The notes under the pieces are model-generated. The model saw only the letters and a list, made by a program, of their open reading frames with translations. It ran no database searches and was not told the origin of the DNA. A DNA stretch of 64,000 nt, taken from Gaiellasilicea sp963707575 (lineage in GTDB: Bacteria; Actinomycetota; Thermoleophilia; Gaiellales; Gaiellaceae). Every line of letters starts with the position of its first letter. Positions within the stretch are counted from its first letter, which is position 1. Positions 7,933 to 17,802 of this stretch are shown piece after piece. The translations under genes were made by a program, and so were the position numbers. Where the stretch lies: assembly GCA_963707575.1 (NCBI GenBank), contig OY970171.1:2914001-2978000 (forward strand), read 5' to 3'.

Positions 7933-9344
7933 ACCGTCACGTCGTCCTCGTCGGCTTCATGGGCGCCGGGAAGACGACCCTCGGGCACGAAGCCGCGCGC
8001 CGAACGGGTCTCGGCTTCACCGACGTCGACGCCGCCGTGGAGCACGAGGTCGGCGTCAGCATCCCCGACTTCTTCGCCAGCCACGGTGAGACTGAGTTTC
8101 GGCGGATCGAGACGGAGCTGAGCGTGAGGCACCTCGAGCACGAGCCGGAAGGGATCCTGTCTCTGGGCGGCGGAGCCGTCACGTCGCCTGCCGTGCGGGA
8201 CGCGCTGAGGGCCCGCGCGGTCACGGTCTGGGTCGAGGTCGACGCCGACACCGCCTGGGAGCGCGTCCGGGGCACCGACCGGCCTCTCGCCCAGGACGAA
8301 CCCGGCTTCCGCCGCCTGTTCGAGGAGCGACGGGCCTTCTACGAAGAGGTGGCCGACGTGACGGTACGAGACGTCGACGGCGTCGTGCTCGCCGCAGGCG
8401 GCGTGCACGTCGAGACGGGCGCGCTGGGCTGGCTCGGCGAGCTCGTCCCGGGCGACGGGCCGGTCGCGCTCGTCGCCGACCGACACGTGGCGGGCATCTA
8501 CGGGATGGAGGCGCAGCTCGGGCTGGGGTCGCGCGAGGTGGCCGTGCACGAGGTGCCTGCGGGCGAGGAGGCGAAGACGCAGAAGGTGCTGGAGCGGCTC
8601 TGGCGGGCGCTGCGGCTGGAGCGCGGCGGCACGCTCGTCGCGCTCGGAGGCGGGTCCACCAGCGACGTCGCCGGGCTTGCGGCTGCGACCTACCTCCGCG
8701 GGATCGACTGGGTCGCCGTTCCGACGACCCTGGTCGGCCAGGTCGACGCGGCGATCGGGGGCAAGACGGCGATCGACCTCCCCGAGGGCAAGAACCTCGT
8801 CGGCGCCTTCCACTGGCCCGTGCGGACGGTGATCGACCCGGCGCTGCTCGAGACGCTGCCCGAGGGGGAGTCGCTGAACGGACGGGCCGAGCTGGTCAAG
8901 ACGGGCCTGCTCGCCGGTGAGCCGATGTGGGAGCTGCCGCTGGCCGAGGCGGTACGGCGCTGCGCCGCGTTCAAGACGGCCGTCTGCCTCCGCGATCCGC
9001 ACGACCGAGGCGAGCGCAACCAGCTCAACCTCGGCCACACCTTCGCGCACGCCCTGGAGACCGCGGCCGGGTTCGAGCTGCCACACGGGCGCGCCGTCGC
9101 GCTCGGCCTCCTCGCCGCGCTCCGGCTCTCCGGGCTCGATCCCGCGGTCGTCGAGGCGGAGCTCCGGCCGGAGCCCGTCCAGGTCGACCGTGAGCGGGCC
9201 TGGGCCGCGCTCGCGCGGGACAAGAAGGCGGAGGGCGGCGTGCCGAAGCTCGTCCTGCTCGACGCGCCGGGCCGCCCTCGAATCGGCGTCGAGCTCCCGG
9301 AGGCCGAGATCCGGGCGGCCCTCGATTCCCTGATCGCCGGGTAG
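7917..9344 (+). CDS. aroKB: Bifunctional shikimate kinase / 3-dehydroquinate synthase
   Basis: A 475-residue fusion. Residues about 9-165 are shikimate kinase: Walker A GFMGAGKTT (13-21), FTDVDAAVE, FRRIE, LGGGAVTSP, and the lid segment RGTDRPLAQ. Residues about 175-475 are 3-dehydroquinate synthase: GEEAKTQKVLERLW, LGGGSTSDVAGLAAATYLRG, VPTTLVGQVDAAIGGKTAID, GKNLVGAFHWP, AELVKTGLL and NLGHTFAHALE, the last carrying a zinc-ligand His. One polypeptide thus performs pathway steps 2 and 5. Separate aroK and aroB genes are usual in mycobacteria; a fusion is known in Thermotoga. GTG start overlapping aroC. Confidence 0.95.
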   Translation: MGTALDRHVVLVGFMGAGKTTLGHEAARRTGLGFTDVDAAVEHEVGVSIPDFFASHGETEFRRIETELSVRHLEHEPEGILSLGGGAVTSPAVRDALRARAVTVWVEVDADTAWERVRGTDRPLAQDEPGFRRLFEERRAFYEEVADVTVRDVDGVVLAAGGVHVETGALGWLGELVPGDGPVALVADRHVAGIYGMEAQLGLGSREVAVHEVPAGEEAKTQKVLERLWRALRLERGGTLVALGGGSTSDVAGLAAATYLRGIDWVAVPTTLVGQVDAAIGGKTAIDLPEGKNLVGAFHWPVRTVIDPALLETLPEGESLNGRAELVKTGLLAGEPMWELPLAEAVRRCAAFKTAVCLRDPHDRGERNQLNLGHTFAHALETAAGFELPHGRAVALGLLAALRLSGLDPAVVEAELRPEPVQVDRERAWAALARDKKAEGGVPKLVLLDAPGRPRIGVELPEAEIRAALDSLIAG

Positions 9345-9347
9345 AGT
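9342..9347 (+). promoter_or_regulatory. -10-like hexamer TAGAGT before aroQ
   Basis: TAGAGT overlaps the aroKB stop and sits 6 nt before the aroQ ATG, matching the leaderless pattern. Confidence 0.45.
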
Positions 9348-9353
9348 CGCGCG

Positions 9354-9788
9354 ATGCGCGTGGGAGTCCTGAACGGAGTCAACCTCGACGTCCTCAGCCG
9401 GCGCGACCCGGCCATGTACGGGAAGCTCTCGCTCGCCGAACTCGAGTCGCAGATCTACAGCTGGTCGAAGGACCTCCAGCTGACCACGCGCTGTCGCCAG
9501 ACGAACCACGAGGGCCAGTTCGTCGAGTGGTGCCACGATGCGCTCGACTGGGCCGACGGCGTGATCCTGAACCCGGGCGCCTGGACGCACTACAGCTACG
9601 CAATCCGGGATGCGGTCGAGCTGTTCGAGGTGCCCGTCGTCGAGGTGCACCTGTCCAAGATCGAGGAGCGCGAGGAGTTCCGGCGCCACTCCGTGCTCTC
9701 CGACCTCGCGAAGAAGCGGATCACCGGCAAGGGGCCGGACGGATACCGTGAGGCGCTCGTCTACCTCGTGGAGGCTGTGAAGAAATGA
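9354..9788 (+). CDS. aroQ: Type II 3-dehydroquinate dehydratase, divergent
   Basis: A 144-residue protein of normal AroQ length. The fold landmarks are in place: LNGVNLDVL at the N-terminus, catalytic Tyr in PAMYG, QTNHEGQFVEW, LNPGAWTHYSYAIRDA (substrate-binding Asn and His), VVEVHLSK (catalytic His), and an Arg-rich REEFRRHS. It differs from the consensus at several near-invariant positions: LNGPN is LNGVN, and HLSN is HLSK. Given its place between aroKB and pepP it is most likely the pathway enzyme, though reduced or altered activity cannot be excluded. It overlaps pepP by 4 nt. Confidence 0.85.
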   Translation: MRVGVLNGVNLDVLSRRDPAMYGKLSLAELESQIYSWSKDLQLTTRCRQTNHEGQFVEWCHDALDWADGVILNPGAWTHYSYAIRDAVELFEVPVVEVHLSKIEEREEFRRHSVLSDLAKKRITGKGPDGYREALVYLVEAVKK

Positions 9789-10825
9789 GCAGGATCGAAC
9801 GTCTCGCCGCGCTGCTCGACGAGCCTTTGCTCGTCTCGAGCGGCGTCAACGTCCGCTACCTCACCGGCCTCGCGAGCTCGAATGCAGCCCTGCTCGTCGA
9901 TCCGGCGGGCGACGCGACGCTGTACACCGACTTTCGCTACGCACGCAAGGCGAGCGCACTCGACGGCGTCAGCTTCGTGCAGACCGCGCGCGACGTCGTC
10001 GCTGACCTCGCCACACGCTTCTCGGGGAAGACCGTGTGGGTCGAAGCCCACGTCCTCACCGCGGCGGCGTTCGAGACACTCCGCTCCGGTGGCGTCGACG
10101 CCGTGCCCCAGCAGGGGCTCGTCGAGCGGCTGCGCGCGGTCAAGGATCCGTCCGAGCTCGAGACCTTGCGCGAGGCGGCTGCGATCTCCGACCGGGTCTT
10201 CGGCGCGCTGGCGGAGGAGCGGTTCGTCGGCCGGACGGAGATCGACCTGGCCTGGCGCGTCCGCGAGCTCTTCCACGAGCACGGGTCGTCGGAGCTCTCC
10301 TTCGACACGATGGTGGCCGCCGGCGAGAACGGGGCGAGCCCGCACTCCGACAACCGCGACGTCGCCGTGCCGGCGAACACGCTCGTGATCGTCGACGCCG
10401 GCTGCAGCGTGGACGGCTACGCCTCCGACTGCACGCGCACGTACGCGACCGGTGAGCTGCCCGACGAGCTCGCGAAGATCTACGAGACCTGCCTCCAGGC
10501 GCAGCTGGCGGGGCTCGCCGCGATGGGGCCGGGCGTGACCGGCCGGGCCGCGGACGGCGCCGCGCGCGACGTCATCTCCGCTGCCGGCTGGGGGGAGAAC
10601 TTCGGCCATGGTCTCGGCCACGGGATCGGCCTGGCCGTGCACGAGGCGCCGAACGCGCGCGTCGAGTCGACCGACACGCTGGAGGCCGGAAACGTGCTCA
10701 GTTGCGAGCCCGGGATCTACCTGCCGGAGGTGGCGGGCGTGCGCATCGAGGACATGGTCCTGATCACGGACGACGGTCGCGAACGGCTCACGCAGGTCGG
10801 CAAGGAGCTCGTGAACGTCAGCTAA
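9785..10825 (+). CDS. pepP: M24-family Xaa-Pro aminopeptidase/dipeptidase
   Basis: A 346-residue two-domain metallopeptidase. The N-terminal creatinase-like domain (residues 1-115) begins LLVSSGVNVRYLTGLASSNAALL. The C-terminal pita-bread domain has all five metal ligands: two Asp in VIVDAGCSVDGYASDCTRTY, His in GHGLGHGIGLAVHE, and two Glu in CEPGIYLPE and VRIEDMV. It would remove residues preceding proline. A pepP/pepQ gene between aroQ and efp is conserved in actinobacteria. It may help recycle proline-containing peptides, but a link to EF-P is only positional. Confidence 0.93.
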   Translation: MSRIERLAALLDEPLLVSSGVNVRYLTGLASSNAALLVDPAGDATLYTDFRYARKASALDGVSFVQTARDVVADLATRFSGKTVWVEAHVLTAAAFETLRSGGVDAVPQQGLVERLRAVKDPSELETLREAAAISDRVFGALAEERFVGRTEIDLAWRVRELFHEHGSSELSFDTMVAAGENGASPHSDNRDVAVPANTLVIVDAGCSVDGYASDCTRTYATGELPDELAKIYETCLQAQLAGLAAMGPGVTGRAADGAARDVISAAGWGENFGHGLGHGIGLAVHEAPNARVESTDTLEAGNVLSCEPGIYLPEVAGVRIEDMVLITDDGRERLTQVGKELVNVS

Positions 10826-10839
10826 GCTGGCCCGCGCTC

Positions 10840-11406
10840 ATGGCCGACGTCGTCTCCACGAACGAGTTCAAGAACGGCATGCACGTCGAGATCGACGGCT
10901 CGGTCTGGCGCATCGTCGAGTTCCAGCACGTGAAGCCCGGCAAGGGCGGCGCGTTCGTGCGCACGAAGGTGAAGAGCGTCGACTCGGGCTCGGTCGTGGA
11001 CAAGACCTTTCGCGCCGGCGAGAAGTTCGCGCGCATCTACACCGAGGTCAAGAACATGCAGTACCTGTACGACTCGGGCGACGAGGTCGTCTTCATGGAC
11101 GAGCAGACCTACGAGCAGCTGACCCTGCCGCACGACTCGCTCGAGGCGGAGCTGCCGTACATGCAGCCCTCGAGCACGATGCAGCTGCTGTTCGTCGGCG
11201 GCAAGCCCTCGGGCGTGCAGCTGCCCGCGTCGATCGAGCTGGCCGTCACCGACACCGAGCCCGGCGTGAAGGGCGACACGGTCTCGAACGTGACGAAGCC
11301 GGCCACGCTGGAGACGGGCGCAGTCGTCGCTGTCCCGCTCTTCGTCAACGTGGGCGACCGGATCAAGGTCGACCCGCGCGAAGGTCGCTACATCTCGAGA
11401 GCCTGA
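10840..11406 (+). CDS. efp: Elongation factor P
   Basis: A 188-residue protein with the three beta-barrel domains of EF-P, which rescues ribosomes stalled at polyproline. Domain I has the modified-residue loop KPGKGGAFVRTKVK, with a lysine at the tip. Domain II includes PHDSLEAELPYMQP, and domain III ends GDRIKVDPREGRYISR. The ATG at 10840 gives the normal N-terminus (MADVVSTNEFKNG). TAAGCT lies 11 nt upstream, slightly further than in the other leaderless candidates. A GC-rich hairpin follows the stop. Confidence 0.97.
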   Translation: MADVVSTNEFKNGMHVEIDGSVWRIVEFQHVKPGKGGAFVRTKVKSVDSGSVVDKTFRAGEKFARIYTEVKNMQYLYDSGDEVVFMDEQTYEQLTLPHDSLEAELPYMQPSSTMQLLFVGGKPSGVQLPASIELAVTDTEPGVKGDTVSNVTKPATLETGAVVAVPLFVNVGDRIKVDPREGRYISRA

Positions 11407-11432
11407 CGCACCGGCCGGGGCGGCTCCCGCCG

Positions 11433-11451
11433 GGCGGAGCCCGGCTCCGCC
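11433..11451 (+). terminator. GC-rich hairpin after efp
   Basis: GGCGGAGC-CCG-GCTCCGCC, an 8-bp perfect stem starting 27 nt after the efp stop. It has no U-tract, as often in high-GC actinobacteria. The rest of the 188-bp gap (11452-11581) is GC-rich, contains the small palindrome GTACGTCCGTAC, and may hold a diverged, inverted copy of the short repeat described at 15456. Confidence 0.5.
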
Positions 11452-11581
11452 GCCCTCTCGCCGCTCGCGGCGCTCCAGCCGGCGGCCCGTACGTCCGTAC
11501 TGTGCCACCGGCCTACGCACCGCGAGCGACGAGCCGGAGCGTCAGGCGAGCCGTAGCGAAATCGATTGGCGGCGTGCCGGA

Positions 11582-11587
11582 TAGGCT
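11582..11587 (+). promoter_or_regulatory. -10-like hexamer TAGGCT before the BCCP fusion gene
   Basis: TAGGCT is 7 nt before the GTG at 11595, in a true intergenic region. This makes it one of the clearer leaderless promoter candidates. Confidence 0.55.
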
Positions 11588-11594
11588 CTAGCGC

Positions 11595-13396
11595 GTGCCG
11601 CGGCTCGTCGACACCTCCATCCGCCTGCTCTCGCAGGAACCGCTCGCCGGTCGCATGCCGACCGCGGACCTGCTCGACCTGGCCGAGGTGCTCGACCGGG
11701 CCGGCTACGCGTGCCTGGAGGTCTCGGGCGGAGGCGTCTTCGACTCGGCCGTGCGCCGCGGCGTCGAGAGCCCCTGGGAGCGGATCCGCGCGCTGCGGGC
11801 GCGGACGAAGACGCCGCTCGGGCTGGCGCTGCGCGGACGCTTCCTGGTCGGCTCGCGGCCGGTGAGCACGGACTTCGTCCGCCGCTTCGTCGCGTCTGCG
11901 GCCGAGAACGGGATCGACGTCTTCCGCCTGCACGACCCGCTGAACGACGTCTCGAACCTCCGCGAGGCGGGGGAGGCGATCGTGGACGCCGGTGGCGAGT
12001 TCCACGCGGGGCTCGTCTACAGCCCTGGCCGCACGGGCGAGGCCGACGCGCTCGTGCAGCAGGCCCGCGAGCTGCCCGAGCTCGGCGCGACCCGCGCGCT
12101 CATCCACGATCCCACCGGCGGCCTCGAGCCGTACCGCGCGTACGATCTCGTGTCGCGCGTCGCAGAGTCGTCCGGGCTCCCGGTCGGCCTCTACTGCCAG
12201 GGGGCGTCCGGCAGCGGCCTGGCCGCGGCGCTCGAGGCGGCGCGGGCCGGCGCCGACATCATCGCCACGACCGTCTACCCGCTCGCGCTGACGCTGCACC
12301 GGGTCTCGGGCGAGTCGCTTGCCTCCGCGCTCGCCGGGATGGGGCTCGAGACGGGAATCGACATCGACCGGCTCTGGGAGGCCTCCGATCTCGTCGACGA
12401 GCACATCGGCGACGAGCCCGTCGCTCCGCTGGCGCCGCGCCTCGCGGTGCGCGCGGCCGAGTTCGACTTGCCCCCGGGGCTCGTCGCGGCGCTCGACACG
12501 CACCTGCGGGCCCACTCCGCCGGCGATCGGCTGCTGGAGGTGCTCGAGGAGCTGAAGCAGGTCCGGGCCGAGGCGGGCTCGCCGCCGCTCGCCGCCCCGA
12601 TCGGCCAGATCCTCGCCTCGCAGGCGCTGATCCACGTCCTCTCGGCGCGGCGCTACGGCAACGTCGTGGACGAGTTCCGCGCGCTCGTGCAGGGTCGCTA
12701 CGGGGCACCTCCGGGCGAGATCGACGCGACGGTCGCGCGTGCCGTGGCGCTGCTCTCGGACGGGATCCCGTTCGACGAGGACCCACCCACCGCCGACGAC
12801 GTGCGCGCCGAAGCGGAGGGGCTCGCCGCGAGCGAAGAGGAGCTCGTCCTGATCGCGCTCTTCGGTGAAGAGGCGGAGCAGCTGCTGCGGACGATCCGGA
12901 CGCGCCACTCACGCGACGACTCGCTCGGCGCGGGCGGCGTCGACCAGTCGCGCGCCGAACGGATCCGCGAGCTGGTGCGGATCGTGCAGGAGAGCGGCGT
13001 CGCCGAGGTGGAGATCGAAGACGACGGCATGCGCGTCTCGGTGCGGCGGCGCGAGGAGCAGACGCCGATCCAGGTCCCCGCGCCACTCGCCGACGAGGAA
13101 CCAGGCGAGCCGCCGGTCGTCCCCGCCGCCCCGGGAGCGCCGCACCGGGTCGAGTCGCCCATGGTCGGCGTCTTCTATCGCCAGGCCGAGCCGGGGACAC
13201 CGCCGTTCGTCGAGGTCGGCGACGCCGTCGAGCCCGGCCAGACGCTGTGCCTGCTCGAGGCGATGAAGCTCTTCAACGAGCTGAAGGCCGACGCGGCCGG
13301 CCAGGTGATCGCGATCCACGTCGAGAACGGCCAGCCCGTCGAGTTCGGCCAGCTTCTGTTCGAGCTCGAGCCGATCGCGCCCCCGCCGGCCCTCTG

Positions 13397-13397
<1 letters not shown>
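11595..13397 (+). CDS. Biotin carboxyl carrier protein fused to a degenerate carboxyltransferase-like domain
   Basis: A 600-residue protein. Residues 1 to about 440 resemble the carboxyltransferase barrel plus C-terminal region of oxaloacetate decarboxylase alpha/pyruvate carboxylase: VDTSIRLLSQEPLAGRM, NGIDVFRLHDPLNDVSNLREA, TTVYPLALT. The metal and catalytic positions are changed. TLRD is SIRL, the carbamylated-Lys block KDMAG is HDPTGG, and the HxH metal block reads YCQGASG. Residues about 450-600 are an AccB-type BCCP: an N-terminal helix RIRELVRIVQESGVAEVEI, a Pro/Ala linker, and a biotinyl domain with EAMKLFNE (biotinylated Lys558). It overlaps accC (TGATG). It probably serves as the BCCP of acetyl-CoA carboxylase, with the front domain structural or regulatory; that role is inference. 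Confidence 0.85.
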
Positions 13398-14769
<1,372 letters not shown>

Positions 14770-14773
<4 letters not shown>

Positions 14774-15081
14774 AGCACGACGGCCACACGATCGCGGGGC
14801 CCGGCGGCACGATCCGGATCGAGGGCGACGCGCTCGCCGCGCTCGTCGTCGCTGCGGCGGAGCACGTCGACGGCGCGCGCGTGCGCCGGCCGCGTCGCGG
14901 GCTCTCAGTGGCCATCGCCGACGGTCGTGCGCGGGTCGAGCTGGAGCTGGCCGTGCGCTACGGCACGTCGCTGCCCGACCTCGGCGCCGCCGTGCAGGCG
15001 GCGGTCTCCGACGCGCTGCGCCGCTCGGCCGGCCTCGAGGTCGACGGGGTCGACGTCTCGATCGAGGAGCTGGAGCGGTGA
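14770..15081 (+). CDS. Asp23/Gls24-family protein
   Basis: A 103-residue protein starting at GTG within the accC stop (GTGA). The pattern IRIEGDALAALVVAAAEHVDGARVRRP, a central RVELELAVRYGTSLPDL, and the end DALRRSAGLEVDGVDVSIEELE match the Asp23/Gls24 (YloU/AmaP-linked) family. Its members lie between acc or efp genes and nusB in many Gram-positive bacteria. They are implicated in cell-envelope stress, but no catalytic activity is known. It overlaps nusB by 4 nt, so it belongs to the same transcript. Confidence 0.82.
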
Positions 15082-15455
15082 GCGGCCGGCGCCAGTCGCG
15101 GCGCACCGCGCTCTTCCTGCTCTACCAGTGGGACCTGACCGGCCAGCCGCTGAGCGCGCTCTACGAGGGCGATCCGGACGAGTTCGCGCTCGGTCTCGCC
15201 CAGGACGTGTCCGCGCGCGCCGCGGAGCTCGACGTCCGCATCACGGAGGTCGCCGAGGGCTGGACCGCCGACCGCCTCGGTACGCTCGAGCGCAACATCC
15301 TGCGGATCGGGATCCACGAGCTCGAGAAGGAGAGCGTGCCGCCCGAGGTGGCGATCAACGAGGCGGTCGTGCTGGCGAAGCGCTATGCATCGGAGGACGC
15401 GGCGCGGCTCGTCAACGGGATTCTGGGACGCGTGGCGAGGGAGGAGGCGGCATGA
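15078..15455 (+). CDS. nusB: Transcription antitermination factor NusB
   Basis: A 125-residue all-helical RNA-binding protein of rRNA antitermination complexes. It begins SGRRQSRRTALFLLYQWDLTG. The conserved blocks ERNILRIGIHEL and VAINEAVVLAKRYASEDAARLVNGILGRV are intact. GTG start overlapping the Asp23-like gene. A palindromic repeat follows immediately after the stop. Confidence 0.95.
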   Translation: MSGRRQSRRTALFLLYQWDLTGQPLSALYEGDPDEFALGLAQDVSARAAELDVRITEVAEGWTADRLGTLERNILRIGIHELEKESVPPEVAINEAVVLAKRYASEDAARLVNGILGRVAREEAA

Positions 15456-15518
15456 GGCGTAGGCTTGACGGAGCCGTTCAGCGAGCGGAGGTGCCGGCTT
15501 TGCCGGCGCTGGAGCGGG
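15456..15518 (+). repeat. Short palindromic repeat, copy A (63 bp)
   Basis: The segment fills the gap between nusB and the next gene. It begins GGCGTAGGCTTGACGGAGCC and contains the hairpin GCCGGC-TTT-GCCGGC (15493-15507), ending GGAGCGGG. A 62-bp copy with only a few differences lies inside dnaE2 at 50592-50653. The block from GAGCGGAGGTGCCGGC through the hairpin is identical, and the main difference is GTTCAGCGAGC here against GCAAAAGAGC there. Confidence 0.75.
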
Positions 15519-15519
15519 T

Positions 15520-15729
15520 ATGAGCGGTACAGCGGACGAGGCACTCGGGCGGGCGGAGGAACTGCTCGAGCGGCTGAAGGCGACGCGGGCCGAGCTGGAG
15601 CGGCTGGCGGCCGAGGAGAACGCCGAAGCGGCCGTGGAGGTGCTCACCGAGCTCGCCGAGCTGGCCAAGGAAGTCGAGGCGGAGCTGGCGAAGGCCCGCG
15701 CGCGAGCGGATGCGCCGCCACAACCCTGA
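15520..15729 (+). CDS. Small helical protein of unknown function
   Basis: A 69-residue protein made almost entirely of charged helix with Leu/Ala heptads (EELLERLKATRAELERLAAEENAEAA, then ELAELAKEVEAELAKARA), so probably one coiled-coil hairpin. It begins directly after the palindromic repeat, and its last 20 nt overlap ispA. In other genomes this slot before ispA holds xseB (exonuclease VII small subunit). The family motifs of XseB are not visible and no xseA is in the window, so that name is not used. Confidence 0.6.
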   Translation: MSGTADEALGRAEELLERLKATRAELERLAAEENAEAAVEVLTELAELAKEVEAELAKARARADAPPQP

Positions 15730-16486
15730 CGCGCTGCGCGACCTCGTCGAGGGCTACCTCGGCGAGCTCGCCTTCACGCCCGAGCTCGGCGCGCTCGAGG
15801 AGGCCCTGCGCTATCCGCTCGAGTCCGGCGGCAAGCGGATCAGGCCGGTGCTCTGCCTTGCGGCCGGCGAGGCGCTGGGCGCGGAGGCGGAGCGGTGCCT
15901 CCCGGCGGCGGTGGCGCTCGAGCTCGTGCACACGTTCTCACTCGTCCACGACGACCTGCCCGCGCTCGACGACGACGACGAGCGGCGCGGCCGGCCGAGC
16001 GCGCATGTCGCCTTCGGTGAGGGCGTCGCGCTCCTGGCCGGCGACGCCCTGCTCGCAGAGGCGTTCCGGCTGGCGCTCTCATACCCGTCCACGGCCGTCG
16101 CGCGCGAGCTCGCGCAGGCGACGCTGGGGATGATCGGCGGCCAGTACCGCGACGTCACCGGCGACACCTCCGATCTCGCCGCGTTGCACCGTCTGAAGAC
16201 GGGCTGCCTCTTCGCCGCCTCGGTCGGGCTGGCGCTCTGCGTCGCCGACGTGCCCGAGCGGGAGCAGGGGCCCTGGCGTGCCTTCGGCGACGAGCTCGGG
16301 CTGCTCTTCCAGATCGTCGACGACGTGCTCGACGGCGACGGCTATGCGGAGCGCCACGGCGCCGACGGCGCCCGGGCGCTCGCCGACGAGGCGGCGGCGG
16401 AGGCCCAGCGGCGGCTCGACGCGATCGCGGTCGACACGTCGGTGCTGGCGGAGATCGTCGACGGGCTGGCCGCCCGCACGTCCTAG
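15710..16486 (+). CDS. ispA: Polyprenyl (farnesyl/geranylgeranyl) diphosphate synthase
   Basis: A 258-residue trans-isoprenyl diphosphate synthase, somewhat short for the family (about 290). ESGGKRIRPVLCLAAGEAL is the IPP-binding block. VHDDLPALDDDDERRGRPS contains the first Asp-rich motif with its RR, LKTGCLF follows, and QIVDDVLDGDGY carries the second Asp-rich motif in DDVLD. Bulky residues five and four before the first motif are Thr-Phe, which suggests a shorter C15-C20 product, but chain length cannot be read reliably. It overlaps the preceding small gene, and its stop touches the convergent acetyltransferase. Confidence 0.92.
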   Translation: MRRHNPDALRDLVEGYLGELAFTPELGALEEALRYPLESGGKRIRPVLCLAAGEALGAEAERCLPAAVALELVHTFSLVHDDLPALDDDDERRGRPSAHVAFGEGVALLAGDALLAEAFRLALSYPSTAVARELAQATLGMIGGQYRDVTGDTSDLAALHRLKTGCLFAASVGLALCVADVPEREQGPWRAFGDELGLLFQIVDDVLDGDGYAERHGADGARALADEAAAEAQRRLDAIAVDTSVLAEIVDGLAARTS

Positions 16487-16998
16487 CGGTCGAGCTCGGA
16501 GGCAAGCAGGTCCATCAGCAGCCCGTCGCGCCAGACGCCGTCAGGATCGAGCCAGTGCTCGCGCATGATCCCGACGCGACGGAAGCCGGCCTTCTCGTAG
16601 CAGCGGATCGCGCGCTCGTTGTGCGCGGCGGGATCGATCACGAGCCGGTGGTGGCCGCGGTCGACGATCAGGTGGCGCACCATCGTGCGCACCGTGTCCG
16701 TGCCGAGGCCGCCGCCCTGGTACGGCGTGCCGAGGAAGAGGTCGATGCCCGCATGCTCGTACTCGGGGTCCTCCTCCTCGTAGTACTGGATCATCCCGGC
16801 GACCTCGCCGTCGACGACGATCGCGAACACGACCACGCCCTCGTCCTCGTCCTCGCCACGTGCCTTCTCGCCCACGTGCTCCGTCGTCAGGCCGCGCCAC
16901 CAGCGCGCAACCTCGGGATCGCCGCCGAGCTCCACGAGCCGAGGGACGTCGGCCTCGGTGAGCGGGCGCACGACGACACGCTCTCCGCGCAGTTCCAC
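16483..16998 (-). CDS. GNAT-family N-acetyltransferase
   Basis: A 171-residue protein. The reading frame extends further upstream without a start, so the GTG at 16998 (VELRGERVVVRPLTEADV) was chosen for its typical RimJ/AAC(6')-like N-terminus. The acetyl-CoA loop is seen in GTPYQGGGLGTDTVRTMVRHLI, followed by RLVIDPAAHNERAIRCYEKAGFRRVG, a strongly typical C-terminal half. An acidic insertion (ARGEDEDEGVVVF) lies between strands. It resembles aminoglycoside 6'-acetyltransferase-type enzymes, but the substrate is unknown. Its start region faces tlyA divergently. Confidence 0.85.
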   Translation of the reverse strand: MELRGERVVVRPLTEADVPRLVELGGDPEVARWWRGLTTEHVGEKARGEDEDEGVVVFAIVVDGEVAGMIQYYEEEDPEYEHAGIDLFLGTPYQGGGLGTDTVRTMVRHLIVDRGHHRLVIDPAAHNERAIRCYEKAGFRRVGIMREHWLDPDGVWRDGLLMDLLASELDR

Positions 16999-17024
16999 GA
17001 CCCTCTTGTAACAGGAGCGGGCAC

Positions 17025-17030
17025 TACCCT
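17025..17030 (+). promoter_or_regulatory. -10-like hexamer TACCCT before tlyA
   Basis: TACCCT is 7 nt before the tlyA GTG, in the 39-bp divergent gap with the acetyltransferase. Confidence 0.5.
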
Positions 17031-17037
17031 TCGGCGG

Positions 17038-17802
17038 GTGAAGAAGCGAATCGACGTCCTGCTCGTGGAACGCGGGCTCGCGGAGAGCCGGGCGCAGGCC
17101 CAGGCGCTCGTCCTCGCGGGGCTCGTGCCGGGCTACGACAAGCCCGGCCACCAGCTCCCCGAGGACGCCGAGCTGACCGTGAAGGAGCGGCCGCGCTATG
17201 TCTCGCGCGGCGGCGAGAAGCTCGCCAACGCGCTCGCGCAGGTGTCGGTCGAGCTCGAAGGACGCGACTGCATCGATCTCGGCGCCTCGACGGGCGGCTT
17301 CACCGACGCGCTGCTCCAGCACGGGGCCGCGCGGGTGATCGCGATCGACGTGGGCTACGGGCAGCTGCACCCGAAGCTGCGCTCCGACCCGCGCGTCGTC
17401 GTGCTGGAGCGGACGAACGCCCGCGCGCTGACCGAGCTCCCGTTCACGCCCGAGGTGCTGGTGTGCGACGTCTCGTTCATCGGCGTGCGGCTCGTGCTCG
17501 AGCCCGTGCTGCCGCTCCTAGCGGACGGGTGGCAGGCGCTCGTCCTGGTCAAGCCGCAGTTCGAGGCCGGGCGGGCCGACGTCGGCCGTGGCGGCGTCGT
17601 CCGCGACCCGGAGGTGCACCGGCGCGTGCTCCGGTCGGTCGTCGAGGCCGCCCCAGCCTGGGGTGCCAGGGCGGTCGGGGTCGTAGACTCAGGGCTTCCA
17701 GGCCCCAAGGGGAACCGTGAGTTCTTCGTCCACCTCGTCCATGCGCCGGAGGCAGAGCCACTCGATGACATCGACGACCGGATCGACGCCGCAGTCGGCT
17801 AG
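17038..17802 (+). CDS. tlyA: TlyA-family rRNA 2'-O-methyltransferase
   Basis: A 254-residue protein with an N-terminal S4 RNA-binding domain (KKRIDVLLVERGLAESRAQAQALVLAGLV). The family signature RYVSRGGEKL is followed by a SAM-dependent methyltransferase domain: DLGASTGGFTDALLQHGA, IAIDVGYGQLH, VCDVSFIG, LVKPQFE. In mycobacteria TlyA methylates C1409 of 16S and C1920 of 23S rRNA and determines capreomycin sensitivity. The GTG is preferred over the long upstream extension because the S4 domain starts there and TACCCT precedes it. It begins the tlyA-nadK-recN-steA-steB-pyrG block. Confidence 0.93.
   Translation: MKKRIDVLLVERGLAESRAQAQALVLAGLVPGYDKPGHQLPEDAELTVKERPRYVSRGGEKLANALAQVSVELEGRDCIDLGASTGGFTDALLQHGAARVIAIDVGYGQLHPKLRSDPRVVVLERTNARALTELPFTPEVLVCDVSFIGVRLVLEPVLPLLADGWQALVLVKPQFEAGRADVGRGGVVRDPEVHRRVLRSVVEAAPAWGARAVGVVDSGLPGPKGNREFFVHLVHAPEAEPLDDIDDRIDAAVG

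Noticed and set aside
15520..15729. xseB (exonuclease VII small subunit)
   Set aside because: Position and size fit, but the expected XseB sequence pattern is missing and no xseA is nearby. Kept as an unknown helical protein.
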